Source: Nitrosovibrio sp. Nv4 (GTDB lineage Bacteria; Pseudomonadota; Gammaproteobacteria; Burkholderiales; Nitrosomonadaceae). Taken from it: DNA of 64,000 nucleotides. The DNA lies in the NCBI RefSeq assembly GCF_900215485.1, contig NZ_OCMZ01000001.1, forward strand, positions 1,488,001 to 1,552,000, written 5' to 3'. A program made the translations under genes and the position numbers. Shown piece by piece: positions 19,025-27,973 of the stretch; the stretch's first letter is position 1; each line of letters opens with the position of its first letter. The notes under the pieces are model-generated. The model had not been told where the DNA came from and searched no databases. It saw only the letters and a list, made by a program, of their open reading frames with translations.

Positions 19025-19501
19025 TCAGCTGGTGCCCAAGGCCAAATCCAGAGACTGTTCTTCGTCAAGAGAAAGAAACGTGTCGAGATCGTGGATAAGA
19101 ATCAATCCATCCTCGCACCTTATAATGCCCTCTATATGTTTCAGGCCTCGGACAATATGATCCGCCGGGACCAGGCTATGTTCAGAACATTCGACAACAT
19201 CCGTAACCGCATCTGCCACGAGCGCTACGGAACGCCGTTCCGTTCGGGCAAAAATAAGCCGGTCGGATAGAGAGAGATCCCTTTTAGGCAGGTTAAAACG
19301 CTGGCGGACGTCAATGACGGGAACGATCCGGCCGCCTACATCGACTACCCCCAGCAGAATGTCTGGCGCACTCGATAGTGGAGTGATATGAACCATACGC
19401 ACCACCCTGTCTACTGCAGACAGATGCATGGCATAACGCTGACCATCCAAAACAAACACGATGTATTGATTGGCCATCCTCACTCGGCCATCAGGTTTCA
19501 T
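19025..19501 (-). CDS. cheW: CheW-like coupling protein (first gene of chemosensory operon)
   Basis: 158 residues, a single CheW domain (FVLDGQRYAMHL, ILLGVVDVGGRIVPVIDVR, ALVADAVTDVVE). The ATG at 19501 is used; an alternative ATG at 19477 gives MANQYIVF. It matches WspB in size. Two coupling proteins in one operon with one receptor is a Wsp-like trait, although here the receptor gene is fourth rather than first. Confidence 0.88.
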   Translation of the reverse strand: MKPDGRVRMANQYIVFVLDGQRYAMHLSAVDRVVRMVHITPLSSAPDILLGVVDVGGRIVPVIDVRQRFNLPKRDLSLSDRLIFARTERRSVALVADAVTDVVECSEHSLVPADHIVRGLKHIEGIIRCEDGLILIHDLDTFLSLDEEQSLDLALGTS

Positions 19502-19653
19502 ATGTAATCCAGTTCTGCGCTTTGGTCTAGGAAAGGAATGCTTGAAATTCAGACTGGCTGTACTGACTTCTCCGAATCTGTCCAGGTTACGACATGAAGC
19601 CTTGGTCGAGAATTTTGCAACCCAACGATTGCGATGCTGTTGTGATAGTAAAG

Positions 19654-19740
19654 GCCTATTATTCAGCTCTCTCTTCGAGAGCAGTTATAAGACCACAAAA
19701 GAGTAATAGATGAATAGCTGTAGAATCTTACAGGTACGAA
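19654..19740 (-). promoter_or_regulatory. Palindromic element and putative promoter of the chemosensory operon
   Basis: The block at 19714-19740 matches 24 of 27 bases of the one before the tyrosinase operon; its core is CTGTAGAATCTTACAG (19718-19733). On the minus strand ATAATAGGC (19662-19654) follows 55 bp later, about 152 bp before the first cheW start. The rest of the 19502-19957 gap shows nothing I can name. Confidence 0.5.
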
Positions 19741-19957
19741 ACCGGCATTACTGATTCAGGTTTTCAGGGCCGACTTAATGCTTGATCAGGTCTGCGTAGA
19801 TCCTCTTGTCTCTATTCGCCGGGTTGATAAACCAGGTGTAGAAATGCTCGATCAGGGCGGCTGCTTGCGGCCTTGACCAGGGAGGAAACGATCCGTTCGC
19901 CTGAGCCCGTCAACGTTGGATGCGATACAGGAATAGGAATGGATCGACAGGCGAGGT

Positions 19958-20049
19958 TGGCGGAGAGAGAGGGATTCGAACCCTCGGTACGGTTGAAGCC
20001 GTACGCACGCTTTCCAGGCGTGTACCTTAAACCACTCGGCCATCTCTCC
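19958..20049 (-). tRNA. tRNA-Ser (GGA anticodon)
   Basis: The minus strand folds as a class II tRNA: acceptor GGAGAGA/TCTCTCC, D arm from GCCGAGTGG, anticodon loop CTGGAAA giving GGA, a long variable arm, T loop GGTTCGAATCC, and an encoded CCA (19960-19958). The long variable arm and anticodon identify serine. Confidence 0.96.
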
Positions 20050-20212
20050 TGTTGAAGGAATTCCCGCCGGCAACCGGCAGGGGCGCAAAGGATAAACCAG
20101 AACGGCGTTTCCGGCAACTTTTCCGGTACCATAGCGGAAAAGCGCAATCATCCAAAGAGGTATGACGGAGTGTTTAGCGTTCCAAAATTAAAAACCAGAA
20201 ACAGGACTTGTC

Positions 20213-20740
20213 ATGCAAATCAAATCCCGCATCCGCACCGTCGCACATTATCCCCATGAAGGCATCATGTTCCGGGACATCACTACGTTGCTTAAAGATC
20301 CCGTGGGATTGCGCGCTACCATTCAGGAAATTGCCAGCCGCTATAAAGACACCAAGATTGACAAGATTGCCGGTATCGAATCACGTGGTTTCATTATTGG
20401 CGCGCCCGTCGCATACGAGCTTGGTATAGGTTTCGTGCCGATACGCAAAAAGGGTAAGCTGCCTGCCGAAACGCGCGGGCGGGATTACCAGTTGGAATAC
20501 GGCAGCGATCGCATCGAAATCCATGTGGATGCGATTCAGAAAGGGGATCGTGTGCTGCTGGTGGATGATCTCATTGCAACGGGTGGAACAGCAGAGGCCG
20601 CCGCTGCATTGATACAGGAAATGGGGGCTGAGGTTGTGGAGTGCTGTTTCGTCATCGATCTGCCGGATATCGGCGGAAGATCGCGGTTGGAGGATAAGGG
20701 ACTTAAGGTATTCGCGCTGTGCGAATTCGAGGGTGATTGA
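20213..20740 (+). CDS. apt: Adenine phosphoribosyltransferase
   Basis: 175 residues, the usual family length. It converts adenine and PRPP to AMP in purine salvage. The PRPP-binding loop is VLLVDDLIATGGTAEAAAAL (about 118-137); the substrate hood has GIESRGFIIG and the PPi loop RKKGKLPAET. AGGA lies 7 nt before the ATG. A single gene with its own short leader after the tRNA; no operon partner. Confidence 0.97.
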   Translation: MQIKSRIRTVAHYPHEGIMFRDITTLLKDPVGLRATIQEIASRYKDTKIDKIAGIESRGFIIGAPVAYELGIGFVPIRKKGKLPAETRGRDYQLEYGSDRIEIHVDAIQKGDRVLLVDDLIATGGTAEAAAALIQEMGAEVVECCFVIDLPDIGGRSRLEDKGLKVFALCEFEGD

Positions 20741-20823
20741 TTTTCATTCGGCATATCGCTGAACGTTATTTTTTTGTTGCTACCGTTAGTTTAGGCTTTG
20801 TTAACCCAACCTACTACTCCTAA

Positions 20824-20853
20824 GATGCAATGCGCTTTGCTTATTGAATCCTG
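20824..20853 (+). repeat. Palindromic REP-like repeat, copy 1
   Basis: GATGCAATGCGCTTTGCTTA followed by TTGAATC; arms GATGCAAT and ATTGAATC are near-palindromic. It lies between the apt stop and the porin stop. Related copies sit at 22642 and 22704, on the other side of the porin gene. Confidence 0.6.
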
Positions 20854-20870
20854 TATTTTATGATTTTGTC

Positions 20871-22508
20871 TTAAAACCGAAAGTTGTACTGGACATAGAA
20901 GAGATCTGGCGAAACACGCGGCGCTTGCGCCTTTAGAAAGTCGCCGGCAAATAGTTTCGAATATCCCACGAGCACGTCCTCGTGCCGGTCGACGTGGATA
21001 TTAAGACGGAAGTCGATCTCATCGCCGACATAGCTGCCTGACTGGCCTGTCGCGTCCCGCAAGGTGGTGGCGCCTGCGGCGTTGTACAGAAAGTCGCGCT
21101 TATTTGCGAGGTAGAACCGGTGATACTGGGCGGTAAATGTAGCCCAGGGCTGGGGATGAAGATTAATCTGGGCGTTGAAATCGTGAATGTTCTGTCTGCC
21201 TACCCGATCGATCCAGCCCAGATAATAGTTTCCAAAGGGGAAAAGCTGGTTGAATGTGTTGCGGCTTCCGTCGGTCAGGTTGTTGTCGCCCGAGGCGAAG
21301 TCATAACGGAGCCAAAACTGGGGATTCATCGGCGTTCCTTTGAAGTGATAGCCGGCGCCTGAGGCGACGGCGAAGGCCGAAATGTTCTGATTGGAATACT
21401 GGCCGAATTGATACATGCCTTCCAGTTCGTACAGGAACTGGTTGTAGTCGCCAGCAAGACGGCTGCCGACTGTATGCACAATCGAGTCGCCCCTCATGTT
21501 ATTTCTGCCGAGAGCCATACCCCGATTGTCGTCCAGGCTCAGGAAATAAAAATCGGCCAGCTGCCCCTTCCTGGGCTTGTACGTTCCCCATAAACCAAAG
21601 AATTCGCGCTTTTCATCCCAGTTATCGAATCTGCCTCTTTCCGTATTCATCGGACGTACCCAGAATGCGTCCAGATCAAATGTCGGGGTGCGCCAGAATC
21701 CTTTGACGCCCTGGAAGGTGCGCCGCGTATTGACCCAGTCAAGAGTGGAGATCAGCCTTTGCGAACCATAGAGCAACTCCTGACGGCCTACGCGCAGATA
21801 AGCCGGGCCATCTTTGACGTTGGCGATCTTGATATCCGCAAAAAGATTCAGCATGTCGGTGTGATTGACGTCCGTGGGAAGCGGCGTCAAGCCCTGACCA
21901 AAGGTACGCGCATCCAGAAACTCGGCAAATAAGCGAACCCGATCCTGATACCAGAAGTCCGCGTGGAATCGGCTGCGGATCAAATGGTAGTTATCGTTTG
22001 TGGTGGTTAACCGGGCGTCGGATTCCCGCCCATACCGATACCAGAAGTTGCCTCCGAAAGACAAAAGGAAGTCATCACCGAGATGGATGCGTTTGAGGGG
22101 ATCAAAAATATTCTTTTCATGCTCCGGCTTTTCCAGGTAGCGGAAATCGATGTCAAAAGCCGGCGTGGTCATGAGCGCATAGGGCGCGTAGGGCGAAACA
22201 GGCGGAGCGGAACGCTGGTTCCTGGTTATATGATCCCCCAGCGAGTAGTAACCCGGCCCGGATGGTGCTATCGTAAACATACCCGGACGGGATGGAGCCG
22301 TTACGGGAGGAACTTTCGACCAGTCAAATCGGGTGCCGTTTTCCGGCTCCGCCGCGCGAACCTGGAGGGCGATTCCCAGGATTCCTGCAAAAAGACAGAA
22401 TTTCAAAAAGGATTCAAGCCTGCGTATTGCAGGTGTGGCAGAAAACGTATTCGGCCGGATGGGATTTATGCTTATGGCTTGAGAAGCCGGACAACTGGGC
22501 AGGCTCAT
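20871..22508 (-). CDS. AlgE/alginate-export-like outer-membrane porin
   Basis: 545 residues. After a 35-residue lead, a hydrophobic signal segment (about 36-52, ending VRAA) precedes a long beta-barrel with alternating aromatic strands and a C-terminal FYVQYNFRF, the usual outer-membrane end. Motifs such as FSFGGNFWYRYG-like strands, LRVGRQELLYGSQR and TRRTFQGVKGFW fit the alginate_exp family. It would form a channel for anionic saccharides or small hydrophiles; the substrate is unknown. No Shine-Dalgarno is seen at the chosen ATG, so the start is uncertain. A second family member is at 59363-60877. Confidence 0.8.
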   Translation of the reverse strand: MSLPSCPASQAISINPIRPNTFSATPAIRRLESFLKFCLFAGILGIALQVRAAEPENGTRFDWSKVPPVTAPSRPGMFTIAPSGPGYYSLGDHITRNQRSAPPVSPYAPYALMTTPAFDIDFRYLEKPEHEKNIFDPLKRIHLGDDFLLSFGGNFWYRYGRESDARLTTTNDNYHLIRSRFHADFWYQDRVRLFAEFLDARTFGQGLTPLPTDVNHTDMLNLFADIKIANVKDGPAYLRVGRQELLYGSQRLISTLDWVNTRRTFQGVKGFWRTPTFDLDAFWVRPMNTERGRFDNWDEKREFFGLWGTYKPRKGQLADFYFLSLDDNRGMALGRNNMRGDSIVHTVGSRLAGDYNQFLYELEGMYQFGQYSNQNISAFAVASGAGYHFKGTPMNPQFWLRYDFASGDNNLTDGSRNTFNQLFPFGNYYLGWIDRVGRQNIHDFNAQINLHPQPWATFTAQYHRFYLANKRDFLYNAAGATTLRDATGQSGSYVGDEIDFRLNIHVDRHEDVLVGYSKLFAGDFLKAQAPRVSPDLFYVQYNFRF

Positions 22509-22641
22509 GGTGGGGAGGTCGCGATTTTCAGGTCAAAAATTGGCCGCAACTATAGCAGAGCCGGGCTGAATTTTAAACAGCTGAACAATTGATAGCGGTT
22601 TTTATACAGGTTCCCAGGGCCTGGATATGAAAGATAGATAC

Positions 22642-22668
22642 GGTGCAATGCGCCTCGCTTATTGCACC
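22642..22668 (+). repeat. Palindromic REP-like repeat, copy 2
   Basis: Perfect 8-bp arms GGTGCAAT and ATTGCACC around an 11-nt centre, followed by CCTGTAT as in copy 1. Lies upstream of the porin gene in the 310-bp gap before rnk. Confidence 0.65.
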
Positions 22669-22703
22669 CTGTATCGTACTGTGGTGAATATGAAGATTGA
22701 ATA

Positions 22704-22747
22704 GATGCAATGTGCAACGCGTTTTGCTTATTGCATCCTGCATTGTA
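22704..22747 (+). repeat. Palindromic REP-like repeat, copy 3
   Basis: Perfect arms GATGCAAT and ATTGCATC around a longer centre that keeps the GCTT of the other copies. In the same orientation as copies 1 and 2 and 62 bp beyond copy 2 (start to start). No other content is seen in this gap. Confidence 0.65.
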
Positions 22748-22819
22748 CGCCGAACCATCGAACCGTCAGGCCCCCTTACTCCGATTGCAATTTATGCTGG
22801 TTTCGATTGAGGCGCTTCT

Positions 22820-23233
22820 CTAACGATAGAATTTTCCTTCACGTTCCGGTTGATAGACGATTTCCACTATCCGTACCTTTATCGTGCCTCCGCCGGGGCG
22901 GGGCCACTCTATCTCATCCCCGGTGGAAAGACCAAGGAGCGCGCCGCCAACGGGTGCGAGAATGGAAATTTTATCTCCGGTGCCATCGACATCTTTCGGA
23001 TAGACCAGGGTCAGGCAGAAGTCTTCTCCCGACGAATCAATACTGAAGCGCACGGTTGAATTCATGGTTACCACGGAAGGCGGAATCTGCTCTGGCTCGA
23101 CAATTTCCGCGCGATCGAGTTCTGCCCGCAGATCCGCGCTCCCAGGGAAGGCATTGGCAGGCAGCGACTCAAGCAAGGTTTCGAGCCTGTCCAGGTCCTG
23201 AGATGTCAATACAATTTGCGGTCTGCTAGTCAT
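22820..23233 (-). CDS. rnk: Rnk/GreA-like nucleoside diphosphate kinase regulator
   Basis: 137 residues: an N-terminal helical stretch (1-45) and a C-terminal FKBP-like GreA/GreB domain (about 48-130) with VRFSID, LVYPKDVD, ISILAPVGGALLGLSTGD. Rnk proteins bind RNA polymerase and compete with Gre factors. A GAGG lies close before the ATG. The N-terminal coiled coil is too short for true Gre activity. Confidence 0.9.
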   Translation of the reverse strand: MTSRPQIVLTSQDLDRLETLLESLPANAFPGSADLRAELDRAEIVEPEQIPPSVVTMNSTVRFSIDSSGEDFCLTLVYPKDVDGTGDKISILAPVGGALLGLSTGDEIEWPRPGGGTIKVRIVEIVYQPEREGKFYR

Positions 23234-23634
23234 TTCAGCCTCGTTTCAAGTTTGATTAAATTTACAGGCAGGGGACAGTATCGCCTGAGAGTACCGCGAG
23301 AATTTCGTGAGCCCGCGCCAGGTTCAATATGTTGCGATTGGGTTTCCCGTCGGCCGCGCTGGATCACTCACCTGCGCTCAGCGTCAAATCCCGGCACGTG
23401 GCGAGTCCCATCCGTACAGCCAATTGGGGGGAGAATGCAATTGTACACCAAACCGTGCCCTTATTGTCCGGCTAGCCCTGAATAATTGCCGGCAGCCCTT
23501 TTGACCCCGGCAGTCAGTCCCTGGTCCCGCCGTGGCCGTTGACCCACCTTTGTGTTGAGCGTAGAGTCAAATCATGGAGTCGAATTCAGCACACTGTTTA
23601 AATTCCTGTTTATTTTTCGAGGAGTAATGACAAT
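23234..23634. other. 400-bp gap without a supported gene
   Basis: The gap between rnk and the divergent methyltransferase gene must hold both promoters. I see no strong -10/-35 pair, hairpin terminator or longer coding stretch. A 16-codon frame at 23435 that contains a CPYC motif is discussed among the rejected items. Confidence 0.5.
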
Positions 23635-24312
23635 ATGCAATCCCCAACCATTGTGAATCCTTCCCTGCTCGACCCGGTCAATCCGGCAGTTGACAAATAT
23701 ATGCGCAGCCTGGTGGGTCAAACGGACCATCCCGTTCTGGCCGAGATGGAGGCTGTCGCGGCAAAAAACAATTTTCCTATCGTTGGCCGGTTGGTGGGTA
23801 TTTTTCTCGAGACACTGGCAAAGACCATCAATGCTGAGCGCATATTCGAGTTTGGCAGCGGCTACGGTTATTCCGCCTATTGGTTCGCAAAGGCGGCTGG
23901 CCCGGATGGACGAGTGATTTGCACTGACGGGGACCCTCTCAATAAGGAAAAGGCTGAGCAATATCTCAAGTCTACAGGTTTATCGAAAAGAGTCGATTTC
24001 TGCGTAGGGATGGCCCAGGAGATATTCACGCAGACTGAAGGGTTGTTCGACATTTGCTACAACGATGCCGACAAGGGCGATTATCCCCAGATTTGGAATA
24101 TGGCAAAAGACCGGGTTCGCCCCGGCGGTCTTTACATCGCGGATAATGTGCTTTGGCATGGAAGAGTGGCGGTGGAACATTATGTCGATATTGTTCCCGG
24201 CTGGACCGAAGCCATTCTTGAGCACAATATGCTCATTTTCAATGATCCCGAATTTGACGCTTTTATCAATCCCACGCGTGATGGTGTTGTCGTAGCCCGA
24301 AAAAAAACGTAG
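23635..24312 (+). CDS. SAM-dependent O-methyltransferase (family 3, CCoAOMT-like)
   Basis: 225 residues. Rossmann methyltransferase motifs: FEFGSGYGYSAYWFAKA (SAM loop, about 76-92), VICTDGDP (acidic ribose-binding strand), FDICYNDADKGDYP (metal-binding Asp pair) and IADNVLWHGRV. This is the cation-dependent catechol-type O-methyltransferase family. A GAGGAG lies 10 nt before the ATG. The substrate is unknown; a catechol substrate is only a family-based guess. Confidence 0.88.
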   Translation: MQSPTIVNPSLLDPVNPAVDKYMRSLVGQTDHPVLAEMEAVAAKNNFPIVGRLVGIFLETLAKTINAERIFEFGSGYGYSAYWFAKAAGPDGRVICTDGDPLNKEKAEQYLKSTGLSKRVDFCVGMAQEIFTQTEGLFDICYNDADKGDYPQIWNMAKDRVRPGGLYIADNVLWHGRVAVEHYVDIVPGWTEAILEHNMLIFNDPEFDAFINPTRDGVVVARKKT

Positions 24313-24398
24313 CAACGTTTTCGACGTTTGTCTGTACTGGCTCATGCTCGCGTTGATTCAAGCCAGATGTGGGACAGATCAAAAAATACAACTTATTG

Positions 24399-24426
24399 TT
24401 GTTTTTCTGGATAAGGTGTGTAGAAT
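24399..24426 (+). promoter_or_regulatory. Putative sigma-70 promoter of the guanidine operon
   Basis: TTGTTT (24399-24404) and TAGAAT (24421-24426) with a 16-bp spacer, about 115 bp upstream of the riboswitch, in the right direction. No nearer pair looks better. Confidence 0.4.
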
Positions 24427-24545
24427 TTAATTTCAGTAATAGTTGTAGTGTTGTAGTTGTAATAGCTGTGCTTCAATATTGACGCGCTCTTTCCCAAGAC
24501 ATTATGTCAAAGGGCGTCAAATGGTACGGCTGATGTAGATGAGAA

Positions 24546-24653
24546 ACTAGGGTTCCGGCTTCCTCTTCCTTATTAGCTGATTGGAAGTGTCTGGTCCGAG
24601 AGTTTCCGGCTTCGTCATGACGAGGCTCCACGGAGGGATAAAAACCCGGGAGA
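24546..24653 (+). promoter_or_regulatory. Guanidine-I (ykkC) riboswitch
   Basis: The conserved blocks of the ykkC class I guanidine aptamer occur in order: ACTAGGGTTCCG (24546), CTGGTCCGAGAG (24591), a variable hairpin GGCTTCGTCATGACGAGGC, then CCACGGAGGGATAAAAACCC and GGGAGA (24628-24653). GGGTT and AACCC close the P1 stem. The aptamer binds guanidinium and turns on the genes below. The expression platform is not obvious: no strong terminator hairpin is seen between 24654 and the leader ORF RBS at 24700, so control of translation or an alternative fold is possible. Confidence 0.93.
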
Positions 24654-24712
24654 TAATGTAATCAAATACATTGACTCTTGGAATTTAACCCGCTGATAAA
24701 GGAGACTTGATC

Positions 24713-24910
24713 ATGCACTTCTCTTCCGTATTTTTCTCCTTTTTTGCGATCACCGGCCATATCTCGGCTATCTCGGGTACATCGGGTACCGTGAGGACGG
24801 AGAGACTTTCAGTTTCCCTGAATGGCGTTTTTGCCAGCACGAACAGGCTCGTGAATTATCCGCCCGGCGGAATGGTTATGCTCTTTTCGAAAGAGGCGCC
24901 AGGCCGATGA
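24713..24910 (+). CDS. Short coupled leader ORF (65 residues)
   Basis: The ATG at 24713 follows a strong AAGGAG at good spacing, the first ribosome-binding site after the riboswitch. The product starts MHFSSVFFSFFAITGH, Phe/Ser-rich and hydrophobic, then polar. Its stop overlaps the permease ATG (ATGA at 24907-24910), so its translation would feed ribosomes to the permease. The permease start itself has no good site of its own. No family is recognised; it may act only as a coupling leader. Confidence 0.5.
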   Translation: MHFSSVFFSFFAITGHISAISGTSGTVRTERLSVSLNGVFASTNRLVNYPPGGMVMLFSKEAPGR

Positions 24911-26400
24911 AGGCAAACGGGAACAAGCATTCTCCTGCGACCTCCGCCGTGGCACCCGCCAAGCCCGCCACTGCCGCCACGGCCGCCACTGCCGATAAGC
25001 TCCACCGCAGCATGAGCGTCTGGAACAGCTTTACCCTCGGTTTTGCCGTTGTTTCGCCAGTGGTTGGGCTCTACGCCATCATTAGCGTACAGACAGTCGT
25101 CACGGGGGGCGGTTGGTTTGCCGCGCTGGCTACCTGTCTGGTGATGCAGTTGCTGGTCGCTACTGTCTATGCGGAGCTGTCCTCGCAATTCCCGATCGCA
25201 GGCGGTGCTTACAAGTGGGCCCGCCAACTCGGCGGTGTCGCGGCGGGACAATTCGCCGGGGTCATCTACGTCAGCTCCACCATTGCAATGCTAACCACAA
25301 CCGCCTACACCGGCGGCGTCTGGCTTTCCATTTTTTTTGGAGCCGAGAGCCAAACCGGGCACGCGCTGGTGATATGGGGCGCGGTGTTTCTACTGCTGTG
25401 CGCCTTGCTCAACCTCGCTCACATCAATATCTTCAAGCTGGTAATCACACTGGGGGTATATGCGGAGGTGGTTGGATCGCTTGGCGTGGCGCTTCTATTG
25501 TTTTTATTCTTCCGGCAACATCCTTTTTCCGAGTTATTCCAGCATCTGGGTACTGGCACGGCGCCCAGCGAGACCTCGGCATTTTTGGCAGCGCTCGCCA
25601 TCGCTGGCTGGGCATTCATTGGTTTTGATGCCTGCTCCACCATCGCTGAGGAAACGCATGAGCCAAAGCGAATGGTGCCGCGCGCCATCTTCTTTTCCTT
25701 GTGCGTAGTGGGGTCGGTGGTGCTCTTCAATTCCGCTGCGCTGACGCTGGCATTCGACCACGCTACGCTGCTTGGCGCCAGCGCCACGTCGGACCCCATC
25801 ACTCCCGTGATAGCCGGCAGCTTTGGAGAATGGGCCGAGAAACCCTTTTTGGGCATCGTCATGGTTGCGTTCCTCGCTTGTGGGGCATCCGTCGTGAAAT
25901 ATACCTCGCGTATCGTTTATTCAATGGCCCGCGAAGGCAATATGCCCGCTGTGCTAAGCCGATTGGCGGCAGACAGGACGCCGCGCAATGCGGTTTTATG
26001 TACCGTATCGCTGGCTGGCCTGGGGTTGCTGTTCGGGTTGAACGATGGGGCGGTGGCCACCGTGATTGCCTTTGGCACGGGAGGGCTCTACGCCATGTTT
26101 TCCATGACGACCGGGGTCGGCTTGTACACCCGCCTTACAGGCCGATGGAACCCGGATCTGGGGGAGTTGAAGCTGGGCGTCCGGGGGCTGGTGATCAATA
26201 CAGTGGCTTTCATCTGGTCGGTATTTGAACTCGTCAATATCGCCTGGCCCCGCCCTTATGCCACCGCGCCTGATGCACCCTGGTGGCAGCTCTGGGCCGT
26301 GCCCCTGGTGCTGGGCAGTATCGTGAGCATTACGGCCCTCTACATCCTGACGAATAAAATTCGAAAAAAAGCTGCTTCAAAAAGTGTGGCGCCGCAGTGA
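24907..26400 (+). CDS. APC-superfamily permease, candidate guanidine importer
   Basis: 497 residues: an Ala/Pro-rich N-tail of about 30 residues and about 12 membrane segments. The first segment has SFTLGFAVVSPVVGLY, and TM6-TM7 carry AGWAFIGFDACSTIAEETHEPKR, signatures of the amino acid-polyamine-organocation family close to fungal GABA/choline-type permeases. It lies directly under the guanidine riboswitch and in front of guanidine-degrading enzymes, so import of guanidinium is the simplest role. Many related operons use an ABC transporter here instead. Substrate not proven. Confidence 0.85.
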   Translation: MKANGNKHSPATSAVAPAKPATAATAATADKLHRSMSVWNSFTLGFAVVSPVVGLYAIISVQTVVTGGGWFAALATCLVMQLLVATVYAELSSQFPIAGGAYKWARQLGGVAAGQFAGVIYVSSTIAMLTTTAYTGGVWLSIFFGAESQTGHALVIWGAVFLLLCALLNLAHINIFKLVITLGVYAEVVGSLGVALLLFLFFRQHPFSELFQHLGTGTAPSETSAFLAALAIAGWAFIGFDACSTIAEETHEPKRMVPRAIFFSLCVVGSVVLFNSAALTLAFDHATLLGASATSDPITPVIAGSFGEWAEKPFLGIVMVAFLACGASVVKYTSRIVYSMAREGNMPAVLSRLAADRTPRNAVLCTVSLAGLGLLFGLNDGAVATVIAFGTGGLYAMFSMTTGVGLYTRLTGRWNPDLGELKLGVRGLVINTVAFIWSVFELVNIAWPRPYATAPDAPWWQLWAVPLVLGSIVSITALYILTNKIRKKAASKSVAPQ

Positions 26401-26466
26401 ATGAGCTATGCATATATCTGGAAATTCGATTCAAGTGAAAAATTTATCGCAATGAGGAGAAAAAAT

Positions 26467-27198
26467 ATGAACCAACCGGATGCATATATTTGGGAACAAC
26501 ATATCCCTGGCGGATGCCACTGGTCTGGCATCGTGCGGCGGGGAACGACGCTGCGTTTAGTGGATATGACAGGCGGAGCAAATGCCGCGGTACTATTTTT
26601 CAACCAGGAAGAAAAACTGGAACGCTACAACATGGCGGATACGCTTAAATCCCAGCACACCTTCCGCCTGACCAAAGGGCATGCCTGCCACTCGGACATG
26701 GGGCGCATTTTCTGCTGCATTACGGAGGATACATCAGGCTGGAACGATACCGTCTGCGGCATGAGCGATGCCGACCTGATACGCCGGAAGTACGGAACGG
26801 GACGGTATCAGGAGCTTCGTAACGAAATGTTTCGCAGCGGGCTGGATGGGATGTTGATCGAATTGGCAAAGTGGGGTCTGGGCATGCGTGACGTGGTATC
26901 CAATATCAATTTCTTCAGCAAGGTGACCGCCAACTCGTCAGGCGAATTGACATTTCATCCGGGCAACAGCAAAGCCGGAGATTATGTGGATTTGAGTTTC
27001 GAAATGGACACGCTGATGGTGTTATCCGCAGCGCCGCATCCACTTGATCCGGCAGAGGCTTATAAGCCCGGCGCAGTCAACATGGCGGCTTTCATGACGC
27101 CATCCTCGGCGGTTACGCAATGCACGCGCATTTCCGAGAATCTGCGCGCCCTGCAAAATACCCAGCGTTTATATGCCTGTCATGGAGGTGCCGTATGA
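26467..27198 (+). CDS. DUF1989 protein, carboxyguanidine deiminase subunit (UAAP2-type)
   Basis: 243 residues from the ATG at 26467, chosen because GAGGAG lies 7 nt before it. Belongs to the 'urea carboxylase-associated protein' family (DUF1989), now known as the paired CgdA/CgdB carboxyguanidine deiminase, which turns carboxyguanidine into allophanate and ammonia. It has [14 protein letters not shown] and WNDTVCG; the His-Asp-Thr seen in its partner is Asn-Asp-Thr here, so it may be the non-catalytic subunit. Overlaps its partner by 4 bp. Which of the two is CgdA and which CgdB I leave open. Confidence 0.88.
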   Translation: MNQPDAYIWEQHIPGGCHWSGIVRRGTTLRLVDMTGGANAAVLFFNQEEKLERYNMADTLKSQHTFRLTKGHACHSDMGRIFCCITEDTSGWNDTVCGMSDADLIRRKYGTGRYQELRNEMFRSGLDGMLIELAKWGLGMRDVVSNINFFSKVTANSSGELTFHPGNSKAGDYVDLSFEMDTLMVLSAAPHPLDPAEAYKPGAVNMAAFMTPSSAVTQCTRISENLRALQNTQRLYACHGGAV

Positions 27199-27884
27199 AT
27201 ACGAATACGAAGCGATTTGCGGAAAGCAGGCTCGATCCTGAAGTTGCGGTGGTGGATGAGATCTGCGCCGCGGGGGAGCCATGGACCAAGCTGGTCACGG
27301 AGGGGCAAGTATTCCGTATCGTCGATCTGGAGGGTAATCAGGCTGTCGATACGTTGTTCTTCAATGCATCCCATGCCTTTGAACGATATAGCGCAACCGA
27401 TACCATTCGCCGGCAGAAGAGACTCTATCTGACTACCGGCAGCAAGCTTTACTCCAACTTCGGCAATGTCATGCTCACTATCGTCGCGGATACATGCGGA
27501 CGGCATGACACGCTGGGAGGCGCATGCGCGGCCGAAAGCAACACGGTGCGCTATGCGCTGGAAAAATTTCCGATGCACAGTTGCCGCGACAACTTCCTGC
27601 ATGCGCTGACGCATGAACCGGTTTGCGAGCATCTCGGCATAAATAAGCGCGATCTCCCCAGTAACATCAATTTTTTCATGAATGTGCCGGTGTCGGAAGA
27701 GGGCAGCCTGGAGTTTGTGGATGGCGTATCCGCGCCGGGCAAGTATGTGGAGATGAAAGCTGAAATGGACGTGGTGGTGCTGATTTCGAACTGCCCGCAA
27801 TTGAACAATCCATGCAACGCCTACAACCCCACGCCGATCCGCCTGCTGATCTGGGATGATCCCGACGACATGACATTCGATTAG
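27195..27884 (+). CDS. DUF1989 protein, carboxyguanidine deiminase subunit (UAAP1-type)
   Basis: 229 residues from the ATG at 27195 (GGAGG just upstream, ATGA overlap with the previous gene). Paralogous to the first subunit: both share the [22 protein letters not shown] strand, a [10 protein letters not shown] loop and a [16 protein letters not shown] tail. [11 protein letters not shown] (about 118-128) looks like the metal-binding core of the family, so this is likely the catalytic chain of the heteromeric deiminase. The allophanate formed goes to the hydrolase at the end of the operon. Confidence 0.9.
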   Translation: MNTNTKRFAESRLDPEVAVVDEICAAGEPWTKLVTEGQVFRIVDLEGNQAVDTLFFNASHAFERYSATDTIRRQKRLYLTTGSKLYSNFGNVMLTIVADTCGRHDTLGGACAAESNTVRYALEKFPMHSCRDNFLHALTHEPVCEHLGINKRDLPSNINFFMNVPVSEEGSLEFVDGVSAPGKYVEMKAEMDVVVLISNCPQLNNPCNAYNPTPIRLLIWDDPDDMTFD

Positions 27885-27973
27885 ATATTTTTTGAATTAG
27901 CCCTTGAATTCGCCCTGGTGTTTTCCTGGAATCATCCAGCGCAGTTCGACTCACCGCCAACAGGGAATAGATT

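Noticed and set aside
8909..19501. Calling the operon a flagellar chemotaxis system.
   Set aside because: No CheY, CheZ or flagellar genes; hybrid CheA-REC, CheR-TPR and a c-di-GMP enzyme output fit an alternative cellular function system.
23435..23485. A 16-codon ORF reading YTKPCPYC, like the start of a glutaredoxin.
   Set aside because: Too short for any glutaredoxin fold, no usable ribosome-binding spacing, and no glutaredoxin-like sequence continues in any frame. Probably chance.
26401..26466. A start for the first DUF1989 gene at 26401.
   Set aside because: The later ATG at 26467 has GAGGAG at ideal spacing and begins the conserved part of the family.
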